Part shown: piece after piece, positions 25,801-34,974 of the stretch | Layout: each line of letters opens with the position of its first letter | How positions within the stretch are numbered: the first letter of the stretch is position 1 | From: Bacillus sp. AFS055030 | GTDB taxonomy: Bacteria; Bacillota; Bacilli; Bacillales; Bacillaceae_G | Direction of reading: 5' to 3' | DNA length: 45,239 bases | Assembly: GCF_002574545.1 (NCBI RefSeq) | Contig: NZ_NUGT01000077.1 | Coordinates: forward strand, 1 to 45,239 | Position numbers and translations under genes: made by a program | The notes under the pieces: generated by a model | What the model was told of the DNA's origin: nothing | The model's database searches: none | The model's input: the letters and a program-made list of their open reading frames with translations, nothing else

Positions 25801-26037
25801 TGTTTATTTTTTTTTTCTAATGCTCTCTTTATAAATAAGTCAATTTAAAGATTTAGCATACTAACACGTTGACTTTTTAGAAAAACTATAGTTGGCCAGG
25901 TAATGGTGTCCACTTCGCCTTAAAGAATTTTAAAAATAAAACTATTTATGTTTAGCAAATATATCCGATCAAACTTACTTTTTGCATAGAAAATAATTAG
26001 TTGTTAAGATGTTGCTATAAAGAAAGGATGAGCATTG

Positions 26038-26334
26038 ATGAATACGATTTCTGCAAATGAAGTGAAAGAGCGTTTAGAAACAGGAGAAACGCTATTTTTA
26101 GTAGATGTACGAGAGGATTATGAGGTTGAGTATGGGAAAATTCCAGAAGCAGTTCATATTCCAATGGGACAAATTCCTAGCAAGTTAGATGTTTTTAATA
26201 AAGAATTTGAATACATTTTTATTTGTAAGGCAGGCGTTCGTAGTGAGAATGTTTGTGAATATTTAAATGAGCTAGGCTATAAGGCGATTAATATGGAAGG
26301 CGGTATGATGGCCTGGGAAGGCGAGATCGAATAA
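26038..26334 (+). CDS. ytwF: rhodanese-domain protein
   Basis: A 98-residue single rhodanese domain, a sulfur carrier/transferase of the cytosol. Active-site Cys63 opens the loop CKAGVR, with the usual LVDVREDYEVEYGKIPEAVHIP in front and the closing GGMMAWEG. It corresponds to B. subtilis ytwF downstream of leuS. ATG at 26038 is preferred over the in-frame TTG at 26035; AAAGGATGAG lies upstream. It stands alone, followed by a hairpin terminator. Confidence 0.9.
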   Translation: MNTISANEVKERLETGETLFLVDVREDYEVEYGKIPEAVHIPMGQIPSKLDVFNKEFEYIFICKAGVRSENVCEYLNELGYKAINMEGGMMAWEGEIE

Positions 26335-26370
26335 AAAATAAGTCTTTATCAATAGTTTGATTAACTACTG

Positions 26371-26397
26371 AAATCCAACGTTTATGTTGGATTTTTT
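26371..26397 (+). terminator. terminator of the rhodanese gene
   Basis: AATCCAAC and GTTGGATT form a perfect stem with a 6-base loop, followed by T. Confidence 0.85.
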
Positions 26398-26528
26398 TAT
26401 ATAGATTAAATTAGGCTAATGTTTTTTAGTATAAGGTATATTAACGATGGAGTTGTGACATATATTAAAGTAGAACCTCATATATTTTTTCATTGAGGTC
26501 TTTGCTTGTTAGAAAGGAGGGGGTTGAT

Positions 26529-26744
26529 TTGCCTAAAACATTGAAAATTGATATTACGGATAAAATAATTGGTAAATTTAAAGATGGGCATATGGAGTTG
26601 TATTCTTCAAAGTATTTAATTGGAAAGTTTTACTTTAAAGATTTAAAACAATCTTTCCAATTGGCAGATGGGTATGTTGAAGAGGATGGACGATTCTATT
26701 TATTAGTGAACTTGCAACACGAACAATCGAACGCTCGCCTTTGA
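26529..26744 (+). CDS. small hypothetical protein, 71 aa
   Basis: Not recognised with confidence. The 71-residue product has alternating hydrophobic residues that suggest a small beta-rich fold (KIDITDKIIGKFKDGHMELY, then KYLIGKFYF, then YVEEDGRFYLLVNL). It lacks a signal peptide. The start is TTG at 26529, 8 bases after AAAGGAGG; the longer version from 26493 would translate the ribosome site. It follows its own promoter region after the rhodanese terminator and is followed by a structured inverted repeat. Confidence 0.7.
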   Translation: MPKTLKIDITDKIIGKFKDGHMELYSSKYLIGKFYFKDLKQSFQLADGYVEEDGRFYLLVNLQHEQSNARL

Positions 26745-26768
26745 CCTTAAATTAGGGACGGTGGATTT

Positions 26769-26942
26769 GTGCCAAAGAAAAATATAATAATTGAAAAGCA
26801 TAAGGAAAAACTAGAAAATCAGTTTGATTGTTTTACGAGTAAAACGATGGCAATAACCTTGGGTACTAAATGTTTAGCTTTTCTTAAGTTTTACATGAAT
26901 CAATTCTTATGCTTTTCGATCAGTAAAGATTATAGGACCTAG
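26769..26942 (+). CDS. possible tiny ORF, 57 aa, within an inverted repeat
   Basis: GTG at 26769, preceded by GGTGG, opens a 57-codon frame that ends with TAG at 26942. It begins MPKKNIIIEKHKEKLENQFD and contains a hydrophobic middle. Nearly all of it lies in a long imperfect inverted repeat, so its codons may be a by-product of RNA or DNA structure. No family is recognised; treat it as doubtful. Confidence 0.25.
   Translation: MPKKNIIIEKHKEKLENQFDCFTSKTMAITLGTKCLAFLKFYMNQFLCFSISKDYRT
26791..26919. repeat. long imperfect inverted repeat / structured RNA candidate
   Basis: Outer arms TTGAAAAGCATAAG (26791-26804) and CTTATGCTTTTCGA (26906-26919) pair with one G-T. Inside, AAAACTAGAAAA (26807-26818) pairs with TTTTCT-TA-AGTTTT (26879-26892), with a 2-base bulge. 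An inner hairpin joins ATTGTTTTAC (26827-26836) and GTAAAACGAT (26839-26848). It lies between convergent genes. Confidence 0.6.
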
Positions 26943-26972
26943 CGAAAAAATGTATTCGTTTAGGTCCTTTGT
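26934..26972. terminator. convergent hairpin before ytfP
   Basis: AGGACCTA and TAGGTCCT form a perfect 8-bp stem with a long AT-rich loop; the T tract is weak on both strands. It probably ends ytfP transcription. Confidence 0.5.
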
Positions 26973-26979
26973 TTATTTG

Positions 26980-28251
26980 TTAAAAATTTGTTTGAGCGTA
27001 TTCCGCAGCTGATGCACCTGCTAATCTACCAGTTACTAAAGCAGCGGTTATGTTATAGCCACCAGTGTAACCATGAATATCTAATATTTCTCCACAAAAA
27101 TAAAGCCCATTCATGATTTTAGATGACATTTCTTTTGGATGAACTTCCTTAGTAGAGACGCCACCACCTGTTACGAATGCTTTTTCGATCGAAAGAGTTC
27201 CGTTTACTACAAATGAAAAACCTTTAAATAATTGGACAAGCTCTCTTAACTTCATAGTAGCAATTTCATTACAAGGTGTTGCCTCATCAATCCCACATTT
27301 TGAAAGTAAAAATAGTAAATATCTTTCAGGTACATAACCTTTAAGAACATTCTTAATCGCTTTTTTTGGTTCTTCTTTTAGAATACTGTGTATGTCTTGA
27401 AATAGTGATTCCTCGTTTTGGTCTGGGAAACAATCAATCGCCATCGTTACATTTTTTGTTTTAAACTTTTGTTGTACTTTATATACAAATTGGCTACAGC
27501 GTAGTGCGGCTGGGCCCGAAATTCCAAAATGAGTAAAGAGCATGTCCATTTTATGGGCTATCACTTTTTTGCCTTTTGGATTTAATACGCTTAATTCTAT
27601 GTCTCTTAAAGCAAGGCCTTGCAATGATTTATTTTGAATGAAATCTTCACTTGAAGTAATAGGTACTTCTGTAGGAAAGAGTTCCGTAATTGTATGACCA
27701 GCTTTTTTTGCCCACGCATATCCATCACCAGTCGAACCTGTGTGTGGAACAGATTTACCGCCTACCGCTAGGACAACGCTTTTTGAGTGAATGACAGTTC
27801 GATCATCCAATATGATTCCTACTACTTTACCATCTTCATAGAGTACGTCTTTAACAGCTCTATTGGTCTGAATATCTACATGATGTTTTTTTAGTTTTTG
27901 CATTAATGCATTTAATACTGATTTAGAGTCATTTGATACAGGAAACATCCTCCCGTGATCTTCTTCTTTTAACGCAACTCCCATGTTTTCAAAAAACTGT
28001 ATGATATCTTCGTTATTATATATTGAGAATGCGCTATATAAAAAACGGCCATTTCCAGGTATATGTTTAATCACTTCCTCTATAGGTAAGCGATTTGTCA
28101 CGTTACAACGACCACCGCCTGATATAAGAAGTTTTTGTCCTAATTTAGTTCCTTTTTCAAGTAAAAGTACTTTAGCTTTGTTTTCAGCAGCGCTAATTGC
28201 AGCCATCAGACCGGAAGTTCCGCCACCAATTACAATCACGTCATAAACCAT
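26980..28251 (-). CDS. ytfP: FAD-dependent oxidoreductase, HI0933 family (YtfP)
   Basis: A 423-residue flavoprotein of the HI0933/aminoacetone oxidase-like family. The dinucleotide-binding motif [10 protein letters not shown] is at 9-18, [16 protein letters not shown] near 38-53 is the family signature, and the C-terminal FAD contact [16 protein letters not shown] is intact. The cellular substrate is unknown; the family has NAD(P)/FAD reductase-like members. No strong ribosome site precedes the ATG. By content and position it is B. subtilis ytfP, divergent from ytgP/murJ. Confidence 0.9.
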   Translation of the reverse strand: MVYDVIVIGGGTSGLMAAISAAENKAKVLLLEKGTKLGQKLLISGGGRCNVTNRLPIEEVIKHIPGNGRFLYSAFSIYNNEDIIQFFENMGVALKEEDHGRMFPVSNDSKSVLNALMQKLKKHHVDIQTNRAVKDVLYEDGKVVGIILDDRTVIHSKSVVLAVGGKSVPHTGSTGDGYAWAKKAGHTITELFPTEVPITSSEDFIQNKSLQGLALRDIELSVLNPKGKKVIAHKMDMLFTHFGISGPAALRCSQFVYKVQQKFKTKNVTMAIDCFPDQNEESLFQDIHSILKEEPKKAIKNVLKGYVPERYLLFLLSKCGIDEATPCNEIATMKLRELVQLFKGFSFVVNGTLSIEKAFVTGGGVSTKEVHPKEMSSKIMNGLYFCGEILDIHGYTGGYNITAALVTGRLAGASAAEYAQTNF

Positions 28252-28400
28252 TATTTCACTACTTTCGTTACAAATTTCTTTTAGTCAGTTTACCATTATT
28301 TCAAGTAAGCTCCAACTTCTTATCATTTTTTAATTTTTTCTTTTTATATGATATGGTAAGATAGATTAGTTAGTTTGATCGAAATGGTAGGAGGCAGTTT

Positions 28401-30020
28401 ATGTCAGATTCAAAGTTGCTACGGGGTACCTTCATATTAACTGCTGGTACGTTTTTAATAAAATTTCTAGGAATGATTTATACATTTCCTTTTTATGCAT
28501 TAGTTGGTTCACAAGGGTCTGCATTATATAATTATGGCTACGTTCCATATACTTTGTTCATCAGTATAGCTACTGCAGGTGTACCGTTAGCTGTAGCAAA
28601 GTTCGTTTCGAAGTATAATGCGATTGAAGAATATGAAACAAGTAGAAGGCTTTTTCATGCAAGTCAATTACTCTTAATATGTACAGGTATTTTTTCGTTT
28701 TTAACGTTATACATGATTGCACCTTATATTGCACCCCTTATGATTCCAAAGGATGCAAAAGGTAATAGTGTAGAAGATGTTGTTACTGTTATGCGAATAG
28801 TAAGTACTGCATTAATATTAGTACCTTCTCAAAGTTTATATAGAGGTTTTTTCCAGGGGCATCAATCAACTGGCCCAACAACTGTTTCTCAGCTAATTGA
28901 ACAAATTGTTCGTATCGTATTTACATTAGTTGGTAGTTATATCATTTTAAAAGTGCTAGGTGGAACGATTACTCAAGCAGTCGGATTATCGACATTTGCA
29001 GCAACAATTGGTGCTGTAGGTGGTATCTTAAATTTACTATGGTATTGGAAAAAGCGAAAAGTTCATTTAGATGAACTTCTTCCAAAATCAAAAGGATTAA
29101 TACATCCTTCTAAAAGAGAAATGTTTAAAGAGTTATTTTCTTATTCAATTCCATATGTTTTTGTTGGACTTGCAATCCCGTTATATCAGTTAGTGGATCA
29201 GTTTACATACAATAGAGCAATGGAATCAATTGGATTAAAAGATATTGCAGAGAATACTTATGTAATGTTTTCATACACAAGTCACAAACTAGTAATGATT
29301 CCAGTTTCATTAGCAACGGCATTTGGTTTAACGCTTGTTCCTGCTATAACTGAAGCATTCGTAAATAACAATCATAAAAAACTACAAAGTCAAATTACTC
29401 AAACCTATCAGGTGGTATTCTTCTTAACTCTACCTGCTGTAGTAGGAATATCTGTTTTGGCTGAACCAATTTATAGTGCTTTTTATCAAGAAAGTACTCT
29501 AGGTGGAAGAATACTAGGCTTTTATGCTCCAGTAGCTTTATTGTATTCACTTTTCACAGTAAATGTAGCCATTTTACAAGGTTTAGATAAGCAAAAATAT
29601 GCGATTATCGGATTAATAGGCGGAGTAATTTTAAAAATTGTATTAAATGTTCCATTAATTTATTTATTTAAAACATATGGTGCGGTATTAGCAACTGCAT
29701 TAGGCTATTTATTTTCAATCGTATATAATTTCTATTATATTCGTAAAAATGCCCAGTTCTCTTTCAATAAAGTGTTTAGAAGGATCATCTTTATGATTAT
29801 CTTAGCTGTGGTAATGGCCGGAGCGGTTTATGCTGTAGAATACTTATTAGGATTCTTTTGGACTTATAAAGATGGCCGACTGATTTCAATGCTGCTTGTC
29901 ATCATTGGAGCAATTGTGGGGGCTATTGTTTATTTAGGAGTTGCATATAAATTAAACTTAATTGAAGTTATTTTAGGAGCTCGTTTAAAGAATCGTTTTA
30001 AGTTTGGAAAAAGAGGATAA
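28401..30020 (+). CDS. murJ: lipid II flippase MurJ (YtgP), MOP superfamily
   Basis: A 539-residue polytopic membrane protein with about 14 helices, of the MOP/polysaccharide transporter group. It moves lipid-linked peptidoglycan precursor across the membrane. The start LLRGTFILTAGTFLIKFLGM, the conserved GSQGSALYNYGY segment and the position between ytfP and ytzG match B. subtilis YtgP, shown to act as MurJ. Bacilli also have paralogues (SpoVB, YkvU, YabM), so the assignment rests partly on context. GTAGGAGGC precedes the ATG, and a terminator follows. Confidence 0.87.
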   Translation: MSDSKLLRGTFILTAGTFLIKFLGMIYTFPFYALVGSQGSALYNYGYVPYTLFISIATAGVPLAVAKFVSKYNAIEEYETSRRLFHASQLLLICTGIFSFLTLYMIAPYIAPLMIPKDAKGNSVEDVVTVMRIVSTALILVPSQSLYRGFFQGHQSTGPTTVSQLIEQIVRIVFTLVGSYIILKVLGGTITQAVGLSTFAATIGAVGGILNLLWYWKKRKVHLDELLPKSKGLIHPSKREMFKELFSYSIPYVFVGLAIPLYQLVDQFTYNRAMESIGLKDIAENTYVMFSYTSHKLVMIPVSLATAFGLTLVPAITEAFVNNNHKKLQSQITQTYQVVFFLTLPAVVGISVLAEPIYSAFYQESTLGGRILGFYAPVALLYSLFTVNVAILQGLDKQKYAIIGLIGGVILKIVLNVPLIYLFKTYGAVLATALGYLFSIVYNFYYIRKNAQFSFNKVFRRIIFMIILAVVMAGAVYAVEYLLGFFWTYKDGRLISMLLVIIGAIVGAIVYLGVAYKLNLIEVILGARLKNRFKFGKRG

Positions 30021-30028
30021 AAATATAG

Positions 30029-30063
30029 GGTGAACCTTCTTTTGTAGTGGTTCACCTTTTTTT
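30029..30063 (+). terminator. terminator of murJ
   Basis: GGTGAACC and GGTTCACC form a perfect 8-bp stem followed by seven T. Confidence 0.9.
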
Positions 30064-30092
30064 ACATACAATGAATGTGAAGAAGCGACGTA

Positions 30093-30139
30093 GTAGACAT
30101 TTAAATAAATGCTACAAAGCTCGCTAAATGGCGAGTTTT
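30093..30139 (+). promoter_or_regulatory. tandem hairpins in the ytzG leader
   Basis: GTAG-CATTTA pairs with TAAATG-CTAC (30093-30115), and CTCGC pairs with GCGAG (30120-30135), followed by TTTTC. The second resembles an intrinsic terminator placed 35 bases before ytzG. Role unknown. Confidence 0.35.
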
Positions 30140-30173
30140 CTTAAACTTATTTAGAAAGAAAAGGTGTAAATTA

Positions 30174-30896
30174 ATGAGAATTGATAAAATTTTGTCCAAT
30201 ATGGGATATGGCAGTAGGAAAGAAGTAAAGTCTCTTCTAAAACAAGGTATTGTAAAAGTTGGAGATAATATTGTAAAAAGCCCAAAAGAACATGTTGATA
30301 TAAATCAGCAAGTTGTAACGGTAAATGGTGAAGTAGTGGAGTATAAAGAGTTTGTTTATTTAATGATGAACAAACCACCAGGTGTTATCTCTGCTACAGA
30401 AGATTCTGAGCATGAAACTGTCATCGGATTATTAGAATATGAAGATATCATTTTCGAGCCGTTTCCAGTTGGACGTTTAGATAAAGATACTGAAGGATTG
30501 TTATTAATTACGAATGATGGTCATTTAGCTCATCAATTACTTTCTCCTAAAAAACATGTACCAAAGAAATATTATGCACAAATTGATGGAGAAGTAACTG
30601 AAGCTGACATTAAAGCATTTGAAAAGGGCGTAACATTAGAGGATGGTTATTTAACGAAACCTGGGTATTTAACGATTCTTAATTCAGGAGAAAAATCTGA
30701 GATTGAATTAGTTATTATGGAAGGTAAATTCCATCAAGTTAAAAGAATGTTTGAAGCAGTAGGAAAGAAAGTTACTTACTTAAAAAGACTAGAGATGGGT
30801 CCTTTAAAGTTAGATGAAGATTTAGAGTTAGGAGAATACCGTGAACTAACTGATGAAGAGATTGACCTATTAAAGTCGGTTAACGAAGAGAAATAA
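30174..30896 (+). CDS. ytzG: RsuA-family 16S rRNA pseudouridine synthase
   Basis: A 240-residue pseudouridine synthase with an N-terminal S4 RNA-binding domain (about 1-60) and a RsuA-type catalytic domain. Catalytic Asp103 lies in GRLDKDTEGLLLITNDG. RsuA enzymes modify one uridine of 16S rRNA in the small subunit; the exact site in this organism is inferred from the family. AAAGGTG precedes the ATG. It follows murJ in the same order as in B. subtilis and meets ytzE in a convergent terminator. Confidence 0.92.
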   Translation: MRIDKILSNMGYGSRKEVKSLLKQGIVKVGDNIVKSPKEHVDINQQVVTVNGEVVEYKEFVYLMMNKPPGVISATEDSEHETVIGLLEYEDIIFEPFPVGRLDKDTEGLLLITNDGHLAHQLLSPKKHVPKKYYAQIDGEVTEADIKAFEKGVTLEDGYLTKPGYLTILNSGEKSEIELVIMEGKFHQVKRMFEAVGKKVTYLKRLEMGPLKLDEDLELGEYRELTDEEIDLLKSVNEEK

Positions 30897-30924
30897 CGCT
30901 AGTATATACTTAACTGAGAGCCAA

Positions 30925-30987
30925 AAGAAAAACAAAAACCCTTGATTAGACGTCAGACATGACAACCATAGGTTTTTGTTTTCTTTT
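30925..30987. terminator. bidirectional terminator ytzG / ytzE
   Basis: ACAAAAACC and GGTTTTTGT form the core of a stem of about 13 bp with a long loop and A/T tracts on both sides. Confidence 0.75.
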
Positions 30988-30988
30988 T

Positions 30989-31210
30989 TTACGAAGAAGC
31001 TTTTACTTTTTTCCCTGTTACGGCCCATTTTCCCCTACTTGGACTATAAACTAGATTATTAAACTCTAAAATGTTTAAATCTCGTTGGATTGTTCTAGGT
31101 GTAATACCAAACTCCTCCACTAGGTCTTTTGTAGAAACGGTGCCATTTTCACTAATATACATGTAAATGGCTTTAATTCGAGTCAGCATTCGAGAAGTTC
31201 CAGAATTCAA
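30989..31210 (-). CDS. ytzE: DeoR-type small HTH regulator (YtzE)
   Basis: A 73-residue protein consisting almost only of a DeoR-family winged helix-turn-helix: TRIKAIYMYISENGTVSTKD, then LVEEFGITPRTIQRDLNIL, the recognition helix. No ligand-binding domain is attached, as in B. subtilis YtzE. Its target is unknown. The start is TTG at 31210 after AAAGGAG. It is divergent from pepV; the 286-base gap between them is AT-rich with no recognisable RNA motif. Confidence 0.88.
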   Translation of the reverse strand: MNSGTSRMLTRIKAIYMYISENGTVSTKDLVEEFGITPRTIQRDLNILEFNNLVYSPSRGKWAVTGKKVKASS

Positions 31211-31496
31211 AAAACCACTCCTTTACCTACCGCATTGTTTCATAACAGGTTAGTTAAGTATTTTACTAGTTAAGCTTATATTTTCATTTTACTCTTTTTC
31301 AGTAGTTTCATAACGAAATTTATGAAAATAATACAAAAAATTAATGAAAATTTGCGCAAACGTAATCATTTTGCAAGTTTAAGGTAATATATTCTACAAA
31401 GAGTGTCATATTCCTTCTTTTTTCGTTCCATTTATTAATAAATTATGTTTAAATTTTAAAAGATGATAAACTATTTATATTAAAGGAGGTATTTCA

Positions 31497-32900
31497 ATGA
31501 CACAAATTAATTGGATGGAAGAAGTTTTAAAACGTAAAGACGATTATTTAAAGCAAACGATTGAACTGCTTAATATTGAAAGCGTTTATGATGAAACGAC
31601 AATTACAAAAGAAGCACCTATGGGCAAAGGGATTAATGAAGCACTTACATACATGTTAAATTTAGGTGAAAAAGACGGTTTTATTCCAAAAAATGTTGAT
31701 GGATATGCTGGCCACTTAGAAATGGGAAGCGGTGAAGAACTAGTAGGAATTCTTTGTCACTTAGATGTTGTTCCTGCTGGTGATGGCTGGTCTCATGATC
31801 CATTTGATGCAATTATTAAAGATGGAAATATTTATGCACGAGGCGCAATTGATGATAAGGGCCCTACAATGGCTGCTTATTATGCAATGAAGATTGTCAA
31901 AGAATTAGGATTGCCTATTAATAAACGTGTACGTATGATTCTTGGAACAGATGAAGAAAGCCAATGGCGTTGTGTTGATCACTACTTTGAAAAAGAAGAA
32001 ATGCCAACAATGGGCTTTGCACCTGATGCAGATTTCCCGATTATTTATGCTGAAAAGGGAATATTAGATATTAATTTCAAACAAGTACAGCTAAATGAAG
32101 ATAAAGAGAGTACATATAAATTAGTATCATTCTCTTCAGGTAGGAGAGTAAATATGGTACCTGATTATGCAAAAGCTATCGTTTCAGGACCTAATTTTGA
32201 TCATGAAGCATTTACAAAACATATTAGTGAACTAGGCTGTAAAGCTCAAGTTTCAAGCGAAAATGGACATCAAGTTCTAGAAGTAGAAGGCGTTTCAGTA
32301 CATGGAATGGAACCTGATAAAGGTAAGAATGCAGGTATTGCATTAGCAAGCTTCTTAAATCAATTTGAATTTAATGTTAATGCTGATCGATTCTTAACAT
32401 TTATCGTTGATAACTTCAAAGGTGACTCTCGTGGTAAAAACATGGGTGTTGCATTTAATGATGATATTACTGGAGACTTAACAATTAATTTAGGAATTAT
32501 GCAATACGAAGAAAATAAAGGTGGTTCATTTGGTTTAACTTTACGTTATCCAGTGACAACTGATATTGACTTTGTTATTTCAACGCTTACTGAACGTGGA
32601 CGTAAATATAGCTTTGAATATAATGAAATCAAAAATTCGAAGCCTCACCATGTTCCAAAAGATCATCCATTAATTCAAACTTTACAAAAAGTATATGAAG
32701 AACAAACGGGTGAGGAAGCAACATTATTAACAATCGGTGGTGGCACATACGCACGTTCATTAAGTGCAGGTGTAGCTTTTGGACCATTATTCTTAGGAAA
32801 ACCAGAAGTAGCTCACCAAAAAGACGAATATGCTGAAATTGATGATTTATTAAAAGCAATTGCAATTTATGCACAATCTATTGCCGAATTAGTTAAGTAA
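31497..32900 (+). CDS. pepV: dipeptidase PepV (YtjP), M20 family
   Basis: A 467-residue zinc dipeptidase that cleaves dipeptides in the cytosol. Metal and catalytic residues are seen at His88 and Asp90 (CHLDVVPAGDGW), Asp119 in GAIDDKGPT, Glu153-Glu154 in GTDEESQW, and the late His in PEVAHQKDEY. A perfect AAAGGAGGT precedes the ATG. It corresponds to B. subtilis ytjP in the same neighbourhood. A terminator with GGGGAG/CTCCCC arms follows. Confidence 0.95.
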   Translation: MTQINWMEEVLKRKDDYLKQTIELLNIESVYDETTITKEAPMGKGINEALTYMLNLGEKDGFIPKNVDGYAGHLEMGSGEELVGILCHLDVVPAGDGWSHDPFDAIIKDGNIYARGAIDDKGPTMAAYYAMKIVKELGLPINKRVRMILGTDEESQWRCVDHYFEKEEMPTMGFAPDADFPIIYAEKGILDINFKQVQLNEDKESTYKLVSFSSGRRVNMVPDYAKAIVSGPNFDHEAFTKHISELGCKAQVSSENGHQVLEVEGVSVHGMEPDKGKNAGIALASFLNQFEFNVNADRFLTFIVDNFKGDSRGKNMGVAFNDDITGDLTINLGIMQYEENKGGSFGLTLRYPVTTDIDFVISTLTERGRKYSFEYNEIKNSKPHHVPKDHPLIQTLQKVYEEQTGEEATLLTIGGGTYARSLSAGVAFGPLFLGKPEVAHQKDEYAEIDDLLKAIAIYAQSIAELVK

Positions 32901-32971
32901 TCAACGTTTTAGACTGATTAAACGACTCGATTTTTTAAAGAATAACGAAAAGCGAGCGTTTATCGTTAAGT

Positions 32972-32999
32972 AAGGGGAGAAATTTTCCTCCCCTTTTTT
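32972..32999 (+). terminator. terminator of pepV
   Basis: AAGGGGAG and CTCCCCTT form an 8-bp stem followed by T. Confidence 0.85.
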
Positions 33000-33027
33000 A
33001 TGTAATTTTTAGGAGTTGAGAATAAGT

Positions 33028-34215
33028 TTGAACACATTACAAGCACATAAAAATAGCATCTTACTTATTTTTAAGGGCTATTATTTTTGTTTATTTTTTG
33101 CAATAGGATCGCTAGGACCATTACTTTCTTCGTACTTTAAAAATGTGTTGGATTTATCTACTTCACAAATTGGAATATTAATGTCTCTAACACCAATCGT
33201 TGCTATTTTTTCACAGCCATTATGGGGTATGGTTAGTGACATGACGCTTAATCCTAAAAAAATGTTGCTTATAGCGCAAATCTCCACAATCGTAATTGCA
33301 CTTTTCTATTCCACAATCACTTCGTATGGCATGCTTTTATTTGTTGTCATCATATTATCAATGACACAAAGTGCTTTAATTCCTCTTTCAGATAGTATTG
33401 CACTGAATTATGTCCAAAAAATTGGTGGGAATTACGGAGCTATTCGATTATATGGCTCAATTGGTTTTGCATTTGCTGTATTAGTTTCGGGAAGATTAGC
33501 TGAAGTTTTCGGTTTAGTCATTATATTTTTCGTATTTGCATTTTGTATTTTAGTCGGTTTAGGTATTTCAATCTTTATTCCTAATGCTATGACAATTAGT
33601 AAAAGGGAGCCAATCTTAAAAGGAGTTCCGATTTTGCTATCTAATAAAAGATTTTTATTATTTTTAATTTGTGCCTTTTTAGTTTTTGGACCAATTAGTG
33701 CAAATAATACTTACTTCGGTTTATATATTCAATCATTAGGTGGAACATTAACAGGTGTTGGTATTGCATTCTTAATTTCTGCAGGTAGTGAAGCACCATT
33801 TTTGCAAGTAGCTAAGCGATTAATTAATCGTTTTGGGATCTATAATATATTAATGATAACCGCCTTAGTATCGGCATTAAGATGGTATTTTTATTTTACA
33901 AATCCTCCGATTTCAATTCTTTTTTTATCCTGTCTTACACAAGGACTATCGGTTGGATTATTTATTCCTGCAGCTCTTCAATTTGTAAGAGATCAAGCAC
34001 CGGATTCATTAAAAGCAACGGCTGTAACCATGTATTCTGGTTTAGGCTTAGGGATGGGAGAATGGTTCTGTACTTTTATAAGTGGATTTATATCAGAGGC
34101 ATTTTCAATTAAAGCAATTTATATTTTATTTGGTTCTCTTAGTATAGTTGCAGTTGGAATCATGCAATACTTAAAAAAGGATTCTAACATAAAAGATAAA
34201 AAGGAGATTGCATAA
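33028..34215 (+). CDS. MFS transporter, LacY/nucleoside-symporter-like
   Basis: A 12-helix membrane transporter of about 395 residues. Features are GPLLSSYFKN in the first helix region, GMVSDMTLNPKK as the A-like loop motif, and GAIRLYGSIGFAFAVL in helix 4, typical of the MFS_1-like/phenylpropionate and nucleoside symporter group. The substrate is unknown. The TTG at 33028 is the likely start, 12 bases after AGGAG; an in-frame TTG at 33016 directly abuts that site and cannot use it. It is followed 1 base later by thpR, so the two are probably co-transcribed. Confidence 0.82.
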   Translation: MNTLQAHKNSILLIFKGYYFCLFFAIGSLGPLLSSYFKNVLDLSTSQIGILMSLTPIVAIFSQPLWGMVSDMTLNPKKMLLIAQISTIVIALFYSTITSYGMLLFVVIILSMTQSALIPLSDSIALNYVQKIGGNYGAIRLYGSIGFAFAVLVSGRLAEVFGLVIIFFVFAFCILVGLGISIFIPNAMTISKREPILKGVPILLSNKRFLLFLICAFLVFGPISANNTYFGLYIQSLGGTLTGVGIAFLISAGSEAPFLQVAKRLINRFGIYNILMITALVSALRWYFYFTNPPISILFLSCLTQGLSVGLFIPAALQFVRDQAPDSLKATAVTMYSGLGLGMGEWFCTFISGFISEAFSIKAIYILFGSLSIVAVGIMQYLKKDSNIKDKKEIA

Positions 34216-34216
34216 A

Positions 34217-34768
34217 TTGAGTGAACATTATTTTCTTGCTGTTCCTTTGCCAATACAAATAAAAGAAATTTTGGATGATTATTCGAAAAGATGGTTTACA
34301 AAGTTACCTTTAAAGAAATGGACTTTTAAAGATGATTTTCATATTACTTTAGCATTTTTAGGTCCAGTTACATATACAAAAAGTGAAGAGCTTATGGATC
34401 AAATACAAAAAGAACTTAACGATTTTAAAAGTTTCGATTTGTCGATTCATCAGTTGGGTATCTTTGGTAGTAACTTACAGCCTCGTGTATGGTGGTTTGG
34501 TTTAGAGAATAGTGTTGAATTAATGGAGTTACAAAATAGAATTCGTAAGATCTGTGAAGAAATCGGTTTTTCGATTGATAAACGTCCATATAATCCGCAT
34601 ATTACAATTGCAAAGAAATATAATGATAAGTTCGATAAAGAATTTGAAATCCCACTTAGTTGGGAAGGCGAACCTTTAAAGTTTAAAGTGGATGAAGTAG
34701 TTTTATATAAGATTGAGCCATCTGAAAAACCAAGTTACCATATAGCAAATTCAATAAAATTAAAATAA
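34217..34768 (+). CDS. thpR: RNA 2',3'-cyclic phosphodiesterase ThpR (YtlP)
   Basis: A 183-residue member of the 2H phosphoesterase family, historically 2'-5' RNA ligase. The two HXTX motifs are at His42-Ile-Thr44 (DFHITLAF) and His128-Ile-Thr130 (NPHITIAKK). It opens 2',3'-cyclic phosphates of RNA. The start is TTG at 34217, 10 bases after AGGAG and 1 base after the MFS stop, so translation is coupled. It corresponds to B. subtilis ytlP. Confidence 0.9.
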   Translation: MSEHYFLAVPLPIQIKEILDDYSKRWFTKLPLKKWTFKDDFHITLAFLGPVTYTKSEELMDQIQKELNDFKSFDLSIHQLGIFGSNLQPRVWWFGLENSVELMELQNRIRKICEEIGFSIDKRPYNPHITIAKKYNDKFDKEFEIPLSWEGEPLKFKVDEVVLYKIEPSEKPSYHIANSIKLK

Positions 34769-34974
34769 ATAGTAGTTGATATCTTGAACAACTTGATGAA
34801 TTAATAGAAATATTTTAAAAGATTAACGAATACTTTCTAAAGCGGAATATGAATTGACATTCAAATTAAGTGGGTAGCATGAATCCAATTGGTCTCATTG
34901 TGAATATACTAATCATATCGATTTAATAAATAACTCTGAAAGTTTTAAATTTATAGTCTGGACGGTGAATAGCG

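Noticed and set aside
25801-26037. Gap between leuS and the rhodanese gene, checked for RNA genes
   Set aside because: No cloverleaf, conserved riboswitch motif or stable hairpin was found; only AT-rich sequence with a probable promoter.
31211-31496. Gap between ytzE and pepV, checked for regulatory RNA
   Set aside because: Repeated TAGTTAAG words occur near 31250-31275, but there is no clear palindrome, riboswitch or terminator.
34769-34974. Gap before amyX, checked for a gene remnant or cre site
   Set aside because: A few in-frame codons after thpR and a TTGACA at about 34854 are present, but there is no matching -10, no cre and no extended frame.
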